The notes under the pieces: model-generated
Databases searched by the model: none
What the model saw: the letters and a program-made list of their open reading frames with translations, nothing else
Told to the model about the DNA's origin: nothing
Shown here: in pieces, positions 13,337 to 21,283 of the stretch
How positions within the stretch are numbered: the stretch's first letter is position 1
Layout of the letters: each line of letters opens with the position of its first letter
Made by a program: the position numbers and the translations under genes
From: an uncultured Lachnospiraceae bacterium
GTDB taxonomy: Bacteria; Bacillota; Clostridia; Lachnospirales; Lachnospiraceae
Reading direction: 5' to 3'
Assembly (NCBI GenBank): GCA_902767135.1
Contig: CACXGE010000103.1
Coordinates: 1-39,412 of the forward strand
DNA: 39,412 nucleotides

Positions 13337-15786
13337 CAGCCCTTCTTCTTTCTTCCCTGTTTTCGAAGATTTTCTTTTATCTTTCTCACTTCTTCCTGTA
13401 CTTGTTTTATTTCTTCTTCACTAAACTTTTTCTGGGAGAATCCAATCCGTTCCAAAATTTCAGTCAATTCCCTTCCTCTCTCTTTTGTAATAATGTCTGG
13501 ATACTTATCTGACAGATATCCAAGCTGCTCCTGATAAGTCAAATGAGCAGTCAAATCCTCTTCTGAGTTTACTTTTTTTGTCATTTCCCACATCAGATGA
13601 TACTGTGCATACAGATTATCCCGGGAATTTTTTCCATGGGTGGAAAGGTAGCTTTTCAACTTGGGGTGCAACACAATACTTCCCGTTATCACAAAGATTC
13701 CCACAAGGAAAATAACGAGGAAATGGGAGTTTAAGGACACCATACGATTCTCATTTTCCTGCCCTGTTATCCCCTCCAAATCATTATTCTCCTGTTGAAA
13801 GATGTTTCCAAACAGAGTCCAGAAATCTTCCTCTTCTTCTGTATCTGCTGGTGTCACTTCTACCGGAAACCACCCAAAATCTTTCAGATAAATTTCCACC
13901 CAGGCATGTGCGCAGGCATCTGAAACATCAACCTGTACAACCCCAGTTTCTCCAAGAGTGGAATAGCCTGAATAAAAATCACTATACTCTGCCTCAGAAA
14001 CAAAGTCTGCCTCTGCAAACTGGGTATAGTCAATGGCATACCCTTCTACATACCTTGCCGGTATCCCCATGTTCCGAAACAACAAAGTAGCTGCAGAAGC
14101 ATAATAGGCACAATACCCTTTCTTATTCTCTTTCAAAAAATAATTTATGGCATCCTTTCCTTTGGGCACCTTCCCCGGTCGGGTGGTGTAGGGATAATTA
14201 TCCTGAAAATATTGTTGTATGGTGTTTATTTTTTTCTGTAAATTTCCTGTTAGATTCATATCTTCACAGATTTCCTCTATAACGTCTTGATTCTCCTTTG
14301 GTATCTGCAAATAACAATCCTCCACAAATACACTGTCCTTTTCCCCCACCTGATTGACATTATATGCCTCCGTGGAGTCCTTTAGACTCAAACTTTGCAG
14401 TGGATAATATTCATAGACATAAGAAGTAGACCTGGGAAAAAATGTTTTTCCACCTTCTCTTTTATATTCTTCCTCTTTTAGATTTGTGTAATAAGGTGTA
14501 TACAGAAATTCTTCCTCAGCATTTACATTCTGGACAATCATTTTTGCCTTCGCAGTCTTGCTGTCTTCTGACTTCTGCCCATAGGCCTCTGCTCTACCTA
14601 CCCCTTCCCGGTATAATAGTTCCTCTCGCACTCTCCAGCTATATTCTGAACCTTCTGAAGTACTCTGTCCATAATCATATTCCTGCCATTGGTTACCTTT
14701 ATATATCACTCCGGTATATGCCCGTAAATATAACCGTTCCAAACTGTAGGGTGCAAAGGTAACCCTTAAATGGGTTTCATAAGAGGGCCTTACCGAACTA
14801 TTCCCACCCAGCTTGCCCTTTCCAATTCCGCCACCTGCTGATGAGCCAAAAAAACTTCCATCCAATCCGTAACGGAACACTTGATAAATCCCCTGGTCCA
14901 TATCCTTTCTAAACTGACTTTTTGGCAGGGAATTCCAACTATTTTTCGGCAGAAAGGACACCATAATCCCAATACAGCACATGGATAAGACAAAAGAAAA
15001 CACTAGTACCGAAGCAACCACCTGATATGAATTCTTATAGTCAAAAATGGCTTCTCGTCTTCCAACACTGGTTTTCATTTTTCCTATATAATGATATTTG
15101 TACTCTTTATCCTTCCACTTTAATTCTGTGGTCTTGCTGTGTTCCCCAAATTTCAATATCGTCAGAGAAAGGAAAGCAGCCATTGTCAAAATAACATAGA
15201 ACATCTGGGGAGTTTTCCCTAGGTAAACAGGAATCGCCCAGATAAAAACGCACTGCAGAATAAAACTAAAAAGCCGAATTCCTGATAAAGCGGCTATATT
15301 CATCAACATCAAATCAATGATGCCCAAAAATACTATCATATACGTAACTGTAAGATACCTGTTTGAAAAAGTTTCTGAATATTCATTTCCGCCCGGCAAC
15401 GCAAAATATGCTATAAACTCTTGGTTTACCTCATTTACCACCGCATAGAACCCACTGTTAATATACTCTTTGTACTTTATGGAAAAATTGACAAAACTAC
15501 CAAAAAACAGCACATACCCTACATCTCTCATCATTGGTGTGATATACATTGAGCCCAAAAAAGCCCCTGTAAGCAGGAAAATTACCAGGACTAATCCACT
15601 GCGAAATTGTAAATCCATAGCAGATAGAAATCCCCCCAGCAATCCATAACTCATTATACTAAAACAAATTCCCTTTAACATCAAAAAGTACAACCTGTTC
15701 TTTTTTTCTTCCTGTGTGGTATAGTAAACAACTTCCGGGGAGAACTTGGCCTTAAATCCTTCCTTTTGTCTCTTTCTTTTTTTCAA
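13336..15786 (-). CDS. Membrane transglutaminase-like protein (TgpA type)
   Basis: Large membrane protein of 816 residues. About six to seven hydrophobic segments fill residues 33-280. An extracytoplasmic transglutaminase-like domain follows, with Cys559 (GYCAYYAS), His627 (HAWVEIY) and an acidic residue, Glu643 (FPVEVTP), where Asp is more usual. One more membrane segment (about 700-720) and a charged cytosolic tail end it. It is the third gene of a moxR-DUF58-transglutaminase run, a conserved trio whose exact role is unsettled but is linked to envelope maturation. The start follows the DUF58 stop by 2 bases. The Glu for Asp change occurs in related Clostridia and need not inactivate it. Confidence 0.88.
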   Translation of the reverse strand: MKKRKRQKEGFKAKFSPEVVYYTTQEEKKNRLYFLMLKGICFSIMSYGLLGGFLSAMDLQFRSGLVLVIFLLTGAFLGSMYITPMMRDVGYVLFFGSFVNFSIKYKEYINSGFYAVVNEVNQEFIAYFALPGGNEYSETFSNRYLTVTYMIVFLGIIDLMLMNIAALSGIRLFSFILQCVFIWAIPVYLGKTPQMFYVILTMAAFLSLTILKFGEHSKTTELKWKDKEYKYHYIGKMKTSVGRREAIFDYKNSYQVVASVLVFSFVLSMCCIGIMVSFLPKNSWNSLPKSQFRKDMDQGIYQVFRYGLDGSFFGSSAGGGIGKGKLGGNSSVRPSYETHLRVTFAPYSLERLYLRAYTGVIYKGNQWQEYDYGQSTSEGSEYSWRVREELLYREGVGRAEAYGQKSEDSKTAKAKMIVQNVNAEEEFLYTPYYTNLKEEEYKREGGKTFFPRSTSYVYEYYPLQSLSLKDSTEAYNVNQVGEKDSVFVEDCYLQIPKENQDVIEEICEDMNLTGNLQKKINTIQQYFQDNYPYTTRPGKVPKGKDAINYFLKENKKGYCAYYASAATLLFRNMGIPARYVEGYAIDYTQFAEADFVSEAEYSDFYSGYSTLGETGVVQVDVSDACAHAWVEIYLKDFGWFPVEVTPADTEEEEDFWTLFGNIFQQENNDLEGITGQENENRMVSLNSHFLVIFLVGIFVITGSIVLHPKLKSYLSTHGKNSRDNLYAQYHLMWEMTKKVNSEEDLTAHLTYQEQLGYLSDKYPDIITKERGRELTEILERIGFSQKKFSEEEIKQVQEEVRKIKENLRKQGRKKKG

Positions 15787-15788
15787 TT

Positions 15789-16955
15789 CTACCCCTCCTT
15801 TACAATCACTGCATTTTCCTTTCCCTTTAGCACTACATGTTCCATCCCCTGGGTATATTTACAGCACACATAGCTTAACTTGTGGTCTTTTTGGTATTGC
15901 AGTTTGCATTCTTCCTTTTCCTCTGCCATCTCTGACTCAAATATCAAATATAAGCCCTCTCTGATTTGTTTTTCCTCCTCTATCAGAAACCTTTGGTAGC
16001 ACACTTCCTTTTGATTTCTCCAGATAATCTCTACCGGCTGATTTTTTTCTAACATTTTTCTTATAAAACTAATTGCTAACATTAGTATTTCATCCGGGAG
16101 AAAGTGATAGCCACATTGATTTGTGCCGCTTAATTTTTTTGAAAGCAAAGCATTATCTGTGAATTTCTTTCTTTGTGTCTCCTCATCATAGACAACTTTA
16201 TATAAATCCAGATACAACTTTATGGAATCCTGAGCCATACTCTCTCGCTCTCTGATATAGACTTCATCCCTTTTGGCTGATAATTTCCAGTGAATATCCT
16301 TGATTCTGTCTCCTGGAACATAAGCTCTGATACCACTTACTTCTGAGGAATCCATACCAATTCCATGGCTGTCATCCAAATCCTCCATTCCCTCATCCTG
16401 TCTGCTATTTCTCTTCTTTTCCTCCATAGGATTTATCAAAAGATTTTCTGGAAAACAATACAGATATGCCTTTGGTGTCAATCTCTTTTCCTTCGCCTTA
16501 CTTCTGCTTTTACAAATTCCCAAAATCCCTTCTACTTCTATTTTCTTTACTGAAAAACAATATTTTCCACAGGACTCTAGGGATATTGGAATTTCAAGCA
16601 CCTGTTTTTTTCTCCCATAAATCGGAAATGCAAAGGTTTGTTCTGTCACTTCCCCGGTAAAGCTATTTTTTATTTCTAAAGTCATCAGACCGATAGAAGA
16701 AAACAAAAAAGTCGGATGATAAGTTTGGATAACAATTTTATTTTGCTGGTATCTGTATCCTTGTGGACGCTGTAACTGTATGTCTACCTTCAGAGATTTA
16801 TTGATGAGAATGGGAAATACTGCATCACAAATCACAAGAAATACCATTGGCAGCAAAAAGATATAGAATATTATACTAGAGAAAAAATATCCTGCTACCC
16901 AAAACATCAGCCCCCACAAAACCACCAAAAACGTATGTTCTATTCTTCGCACCAT
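15789..16955 (-). CDS. DUF58 domain protein
   Basis: 388-residue protein with two N-terminal membrane segments (about 8-25 and 27-48) and a DUF58 (vWA-like) domain. The domain is marked by the signature GIRAYVPGDRIKDIHWKLSA at about 208-227. A beta-rich extracytoplasmic or periplasm-facing region lies at about 55-160. It sits between moxR (10 bases upstream) and the transglutaminase gene (2 bases downstream). DUF58 proteins are thought to be MoxR partners, possibly chaperone or metal-insertion substrates. The family is clear; the molecular function is not established. Confidence 0.9.
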   Translation of the reverse strand: MVRRIEHTFLVVLWGLMFWVAGYFFSSIIFYIFLLPMVFLVICDAVFPILINKSLKVDIQLQRPQGYRYQQNKIVIQTYHPTFLFSSIGLMTLEIKNSFTGEVTEQTFAFPIYGRKKQVLEIPISLESCGKYCFSVKKIEVEGILGICKSRSKAKEKRLTPKAYLYCFPENLLINPMEEKKRNSRQDEGMEDLDDSHGIGMDSSEVSGIRAYVPGDRIKDIHWKLSAKRDEVYIRERESMAQDSIKLYLDLYKVVYDEETQRKKFTDNALLSKKLSGTNQCGYHFLPDEILMLAISFIRKMLEKNQPVEIIWRNQKEVCYQRFLIEEEKQIREGLYLIFESEMAEEKEECKLQYQKDHKLSYVCCKYTQGMEHVVLKGKENAVIVKEG

Positions 16956-16965
16956 AAATCTCCTC

Positions 16966-17892
16966 CTAGCTTCTAGGCACTGGTACCTCCTTTAGCATAG
17001 CCAACAATGCCTCCTGTGCATGATATGATTTTGCCCTGGATTCCCCGCTGATTGTCACACGATGGGAGAGAGTTTCCACAAGCACTTCCTTTATTTCCTG
17101 TGGAGAAACAAAATCTTTCCCTTGCATAAACGCATAAGATTTTGCCATTTTTAAAAGGGCAATACTTCCCCTTGGGCTCACTCCTGAATAAAAGTAAGGA
17201 CTTACTCTGGTTTCCTCTACAATTCGCACAAGATAATCATAGATTATATCATCCACATACACTTGTTCCACCTTTTCCTTCACCTCTAACAGCCTGTCTT
17301 TGGTAATTACCGGCTCTAAACCTCTTAAAATGCTGCCAGCATCATTCTTTAGAATATCAATGGCTGCCTGATGGGATGGATATCCCATAGACAGACATAT
17401 CATAAAACGATCCAACTGGGATTCCGGCAATAATTGGGTTCCAGAAGAGCCAAAAGGATTCTGGGTTGCTATAACCACAAAGGGCTCTGGCAGTTTTCTT
17501 GTAATACCATCTATGGTTACATTTCCTTCTTCCATTACTTCCAGTAACGCAGACTGAGTTTTAGGGGATGTTCTATTGATTTCATCCGCTAGTAACAGAT
17601 TGCACATTACCGCCCCTGGTTTATAATCCAGTTCTCCAGTCTCTTTATTGTAGACGGAAAATCCCAAAATATCTCCCGGTAACACATCTGGTGTAAACTG
17701 AACCCTTCGATAAGACAGCCCAATGGTCTTTGCAAAGCTTAAAGCTAGTGTGGTTTTTCCCACCCCCGGTATGTCCTCCAACATAATGTGTCCTCCAGCC
17801 AAAATCGCCGCCATAACTTTTGTAATAACCTGGTCTTTTCCTTTTACTGCCCTTTTTATCTGTTCTTCCACTTGTCTGATTTCTTGTCTCAT
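16966..17892 (-). CDS. MoxR-family AAA+ ATPase
   Basis: Cytosolic AAA+ ATPase of 308 residues. The Walker A IPGVGKTT is at 41-48, Walker B LLLADEIN at 99-106, and the MoxR motifs FTPDVLPGDILG and ATQNPFGSSGT follow. It ends in a small helical lid domain. MoxR ATPases act as chaperones for partners encoded beside them, here the DUF58 and transglutaminase proteins. GAGGAGG lies 8 bases upstream of the chosen ATG. It is the first gene of the trio, and its promoter region runs into composite element copy 3. Confidence 0.93.
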   Translation of the reverse strand: MRQEIRQVEEQIKRAVKGKDQVITKVMAAILAGGHIMLEDIPGVGKTTLALSFAKTIGLSYRRVQFTPDVLPGDILGFSVYNKETGELDYKPGAVMCNLLLADEINRTSPKTQSALLEVMEEGNVTIDGITRKLPEPFVVIATQNPFGSSGTQLLPESQLDRFMICLSMGYPSHQAAIDILKNDAGSILRGLEPVITKDRLLEVKEKVEQVYVDDIIYDYLVRIVEETRVSPYFYSGVSPRGSIALLKMAKSYAFMQGKDFVSPQEIKEVLVETLSHRVTISGESRAKSYHAQEALLAMLKEVPVPRS

Positions 17893-17922
17893 CTACCATA
17901 CCTCCTCATACATATACTACTC

Positions 17923-18061
17923 TTTACGTATCTGTTCAGAGCTACTGGACAAATACGTAAATGGAGCAATGCCGACAGATGCATAATTGCCCCATTTTTG
18001 TAAAATTCACATTTTCCCACAGTATCAGCAGTAAATGCTGAGACCCGTACTGAATTGTTAT
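17923..18061. repeat. Composite palindromic element, copy 3 (diverged, family B head)
   Basis: The head is a family B hairpin (TTTACGTATCTGTTCAG at 17923-17939 with 17945-17961, two mismatches) instead of family A. Then come the terminator-like hairpin ATGGAGCAAT/ATTGCCCCAT (17961-17970 and 17986-17995) with a T run, the hairpin CAGCA-GTAAA-TGCTG (18026-18040), and an end TGAATTGTTAT that matches the TGAACTGTTAC terminus at 9 of 11. Spacer words such as GCCGACA and GCAGTAAATG are shared with copy 2. It fills most of the 17893-18213 gap between divergent moxR and the FAH-family gene. No gene is seen there. Confidence 0.7.
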
Positions 18062-18140
18062 CTCTTTTCTACATTCTACCAAATGTTACCTATCTATGTC
18101 TACCTTTTCAATTTTTATTCTATATTCATTGATTTTTTTC

Positions 18141-18169
18141 TTGTTTTTCAAAGCATAAAGAGATATAAT
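18141..18169 (+). promoter_or_regulatory. Sigma-A promoter of the FAH-family gene
   Basis: TTGTTT (18141-18146), 17 bases, TATAAT (18164-18169). Transcription would start near 18176, about 38 bases before the ATG at 18214. Confidence 0.75.
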
Positions 18170-18213
18170 AGATGAGATGCTATTGCATTATTCTAAATCG
18201 GGAGCGTAACAAA

Positions 18214-19107
18214 ATGAAAATATTAACCTATATGACAAGAACCGATGAAATTCCACAGCTTGGTATACTTCACAAGGAAAAAGATGCAGTGATTCCCTTT
18301 TCCTTGTTAGACATTGATTATAAGACCATGATGGAAACCATTTTACATCTGACCCGTGCAGAATTTGAACGTCTGCATCTGGCACAGGTAGATGGTGATA
18401 TACCTACAATACCTTTAAAGATGTTAAAATTATGTGCGCCAATCCGTAAACCTGCACAGGATATTATCTGTTTGGGAATCAACTATGCGGATCACGAAAC
18501 AGAGGTCAGTCGGTATGAAATAGAAAATTTAGCCAAACGGGAACCTTATCCTATTTATTTTTCAAAAAGGGTAAACGAAACTACTGCCTGCTACGACACA
18601 ATTCCTGCATACACCAATCTGGTTGACTCTCTGGATTATGAAGCCGAATTGGCAATTATTATTGGAAAAGATGCAAAAAATGTTTCAGAGGCAGACGCTG
18701 AGAAATATATTTTTGGCTATACCATTTTGAATGATATGAGTGCCAGAAATCTACAGACCCGTCACCAGCAATGGTATTTTGGAAAGAGTCTGGATGGATT
18801 TACCCCTTTAGGCCCTTACATCACTACATCGGATGAACTGCCTTTGCCTTTGAATTTATCTATACGAAGTTATGTCAATGATGAGCTTCGCCAAAACAGC
18901 AATGTAAATCAAATGATTTATCCAATTCCCAGAATTATCAGTGAACTATCTCAGGGAATGACATTAAAAGCAGGAACCATTATTTCTACAGGTACTCCTG
19001 CCGGTACGGGAATGGGTTGCAATCCTCCTGCTTTTTTAAAGCCGGGAGATGTAGTTCGTTGTGAAATCGAAGGCATCGGTGCCTTGATTAATACCATAGG
19101 AGAATAA
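18214..19107 (+). CDS. Fumarylacetoacetate hydrolase family protein
   Basis: 297-residue cytosolic FAH-fold protein. Members hydrolyse or decarboxylate C-C bonds of oxo-acids using a divalent metal. The metal ligands are present: Glu143 and Glu145 (DYEAELAIIIGKD) and Asp174 (ILNDMSARN), followed by the GKSLDGFTPLGPY and STGTPAGTG motifs. The N-terminal 75 residues are variable, as in the family. The ATG at 18214 is chosen for GGGAG 9 bases upstream, downstream of the TATAAT promoter. The RluA-type gene starts 1 base after its stop, so they form an operon. The substrate is unknown. Confidence 0.88.
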   Translation: MKILTYMTRTDEIPQLGILHKEKDAVIPFSLLDIDYKTMMETILHLTRAEFERLHLAQVDGDIPTIPLKMLKLCAPIRKPAQDIICLGINYADHETEVSRYEIENLAKREPYPIYFSKRVNETTACYDTIPAYTNLVDSLDYEAELAIIIGKDAKNVSEADAEKYIFGYTILNDMSARNLQTRHQQWYFGKSLDGFTPLGPYITTSDELPLPLNLSIRSYVNDELRQNSNVNQMIYPIPRIISELSQGMTLKAGTIISTGTPAGTGMGCNPPAFLKPGDVVRCEIEGIGALINTIGE

Positions 19108-19108
19108 A

Positions 19109-19999
19109 ATGAACCGAACATTTCTTTTTACAATAGAAGAATGCGATGATAAGAAAGCCATTGACTTATTCCTAAAGTCACATGGCTTTTCTCGTCATAT
19201 CCTTTCTAGACTAAAAAATCATGAAAATGGAATTTTGTTAAATGGAAATCACGCCACCACGAAGACACTTTTATCTTCTGGAGACTGCCTGTCCATTTGT
19301 ATTTTGGAAGAAACATCCTCCCAAAATATTGTTCCAATCAATCTTCCTATGGATATCGTTTATGAAGATCAGGATATTCTGGTAATCAACAAAGCCTCTG
19401 ACACCCCCATTCATCCCTCCTTAAATAATTTTGATAATTCCCTTGCAAACGGCGTTTCTTATTATTATCAAAACCAGGATTCCCCTTTCGTCTTTCGCTG
19501 TATTAACCGATTAGACCGAGATACCACCGGTCTTACCATTATTGCTAAAAATCCTCTCAGTGGGGCAATTCTCTCCTCCATGGTCAGCAGACGGGAAATC
19601 CACCGGGAATATCTGGCTATCTGCTCCGGTCAAACCCCTCCCCTTGGAACAGTCAATGCCCCAATAGGCAGAGTCTCCCATTCCTGCATTGAGCGTGAGG
19701 TCAACTATGAATGTGGTGAAAGGGCAGTGACACATTTTGAAACTTTAAACTATCTACCGGATAGCCAATTATCACTGGTAAAATTAAAATTGGAAACCGG
19801 AAGAACTCACCAAATTCGTGTACATATGAAGCATATTGGTCACCCTTTAATCGGCGACTATATTTATCACCCTGACTACACCTACATAAAACGCCAGGCA
19901 CTGCATTCCTACCACCTTAGTTTCCTTCATCCCATCAGTCAAAAGCCAATGAACTTCACCGCAGAACTTCCATCTGATATGGCACGACTACTATTATAA
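19109..19999 (+). CDS. RluA-family pseudouridine synthase
   Basis: 296-residue RNA pseudouridine synthase. An S4-like N-terminal RNA-binding region covers about 15-70. The catalytic domain carries RLDRDTTGL at 134-142, with Asp136 as the expected nucleophile, and ends with the family ETGRTHQIRVHMKHIGHPLIGD stretch (in parts at about 230-251). It is translationally linked to the FAH-family gene upstream. Which rRNA or tRNA position it modifies cannot be assigned from sequence; RluD-like and YjbO-like members look alike here. Confidence 0.9.
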   Translation: MNRTFLFTIEECDDKKAIDLFLKSHGFSRHILSRLKNHENGILLNGNHATTKTLLSSGDCLSICILEETSSQNIVPINLPMDIVYEDQDILVINKASDTPIHPSLNNFDNSLANGVSYYYQNQDSPFVFRCINRLDRDTTGLTIIAKNPLSGAILSSMVSRREIHREYLAICSGQTPPLGTVNAPIGRVSHSCIEREVNYECGERAVTHFETLNYLPDSQLSLVKLKLETGRTHQIRVHMKHIGHPLIGDYIYHPDYTYIKRQALHSYHLSFLHPISQKPMNFTAELPSDMARLLL

Positions 20000-20062
20000 T
20001 AAAAAAGTGCATCTGTTCAAAGTATCAACAAATACCACGGCTGCATAGGCAGGATAATATCC

Positions 20063-20578
20063 TTAAATATGCCCTGAAATTCTGGGAACTTCATCTGCAT
20101 GAAGATATTTTCCTACACATTTTACTATAAAATCGTGATCCCCTACATGGTTCAACCCAGATACAGCAATTACACCATATACGCCTGCATCCTCCAAGCG
20201 AATAGGAAAAGCTCCGCCACAGCAGGCATAATCTTTCTCTTCTAAAAAGATATCTGCCATGTTTTTTTCCGCCTTACACATAGATGTATAAAAATTCAGG
20301 CTACTCTTTTCCATTAGGCGAACCGTGTTGATTTTTCGTTTTAACCAACTGTCATTTCTAAGGGTCGCCCCATCTGACATATACTGAAATACGCATAACC
20401 CATTATTTAACTCAATGCGAATTCCTATGTTAATATCCCGTTTTTTCGCTTCCGCCACCATCATGCTTCCCAATTCCCATGCATCATTGTTTGTAAAATG
20501 GGTAAATTGTAATATGTCCTCCTGTATCATCAATACCTGTTCTAAATCTTCAAATTTTTTCTTTTCTTCTGCTGTCAT
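20063..20578 (-). CDS. UPF0303 / haem-degrading-domain family protein
   Basis: 171-residue cytosolic protein of the UPF0303 branch of the GlcG/HbpS-like fold. A helical N terminus is followed by the NNDAWELGSMMV and GIRIELNNGLCVFQY motifs. GGAFPIRLEDAGVYGVIAVSGLNHVGDHDF (quoted here in parts: GGAFPIRL and GVYGVIAVSGL) marks the core. The biochemical role is uncertain, despite the domain name. The ATG at 20578 is preferred to one at 20584, because GGAGGG is 7 bases upstream of the former and too close to the latter. It is convergent with the RluA-type gene and divergent from luxS. Confidence 0.85.
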   Translation of the reverse strand: MTAEEKKKFEDLEQVLMIQEDILQFTHFTNNDAWELGSMMVAEAKKRDINIGIRIELNNGLCVFQYMSDGATLRNDSWLKRKINTVRLMEKSSLNFYTSMCKAEKNMADIFLEEKDYACCGGAFPIRLEDAGVYGVIAVSGLNHVGDHDFIVKCVGKYLHADEVPRISGHI

Positions 20579-20696
20579 AACCATACCCTCCTATCCATTC
20601 CGTACTATGATACTATAAGTTTATCACTCCCATTTTTTTCCGTCAATAAAATACAGAATAAGTTTATGTTTTTTAGAAAAGTTTAATATCTTCCCC

Positions 20697-20724
20697 TTGT
20701 TTTTATTTTCTGTTGTGCTAGAAT
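20697..20724 (+). promoter_or_regulatory. luxS promoter
   Basis: TTGTTT (20697-20702), 16 bases, TAGAAT (20719-20724), with an extended -10 TGC just before it. About 36 bases remain to the luxS ATG. Confidence 0.65.
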
Positions 20725-20767
20725 AAGTACTGATATTTGGTTAATGACAATAAAAAAGGAGAATAAA

Positions 20768-21247
20768 ATGGAAAAAATTACAAGTTTTACAATCGACCAT
20801 ATTAAATTAAAAAAGGGAGTCTATGTTTCACGAAAAGATACCTACGGTGCAGAAACTATCACTACTTTTGATTTAAGAATGACAAAGCCCAACGAGGAAC
20901 CTGTGATGAATACTGCCGAAATCCACACCATAGAACATCTGGCTGCAACCTTTTTAAGAAATCACAGCACTTACGGTGAGAAAACTGTCTATTTTGGACC
21001 TATGGGATGTCGTACCGGATTCTATTTGTTACTTGCCGGGGATTATTCCTCCAAGGATATCTTGCCTTTAATCATAGAGATGTTCGAGTTCATTGCCTCC
21101 TTCCGTGATGAAGTGCCTGGTGCCTCTCCAAAAGACTGTGGAAACTATCTGGATATGAACCTACCTATGGCAAATTATCTGGCAAAAAAATACTTAGATG
21201 ATGTTTTATACCAAATCACAGAAGAACAACTGGTTTATCCTCAGTAA
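20768..21247 (+). CDS. luxS: S-ribosylhomocysteine lyase
   Basis: Cleaves S-ribosylhomocysteine to homocysteine and the autoinducer-2 precursor DPD in the activated methyl cycle. At 159 residues it has the normal length. The metal ligands His53 and His57 (HTIEH) and Cys124 (PKDCGNY) and catalytic Glu56 and Cys81 (GPMGCRTGF) are all present. The ATG at 20768 is chosen for AAAGGAGA upstream; an in-frame ATG at 20744 lacks a site. It is a single gene ending in a strong terminator, with no pfs or metK beside it. Confidence 0.97.
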   Translation: MEKITSFTIDHIKLKKGVYVSRKDTYGAETITTFDLRMTKPNEEPVMNTAEIHTIEHLAATFLRNHSTYGEKTVYFGPMGCRTGFYLLLAGDYSSKDILPLIIEMFEFIASFRDEVPGASPKDCGNYLDMNLPMANYLAKKYLDDVLYQITEEQLVYPQ

Positions 21248-21283
21248 AAAACCTGACAAGCATTACCGCTTGTCAGGTTTTTT
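21246..21283. terminator. Strong bidirectional terminator after luxS
   Basis: AAAAAACCTGACAAGC (21246-21261) pairs perfectly with GCTTGTCAGGTTTTTT (21268-21283). Its right arm is also the coding sequence for the last residues of the convergent GH13-like gene, whose stop falls in the loop. Confidence 0.95.

Noticed and set aside
8489..21247. AI-2E-family gene and luxS as a functional quorum-sensing pair
   Set aside because: They lie about 11 kb apart on opposite strands in separate operons, and the AI-2E family name does not establish autoinducer-2 transport.
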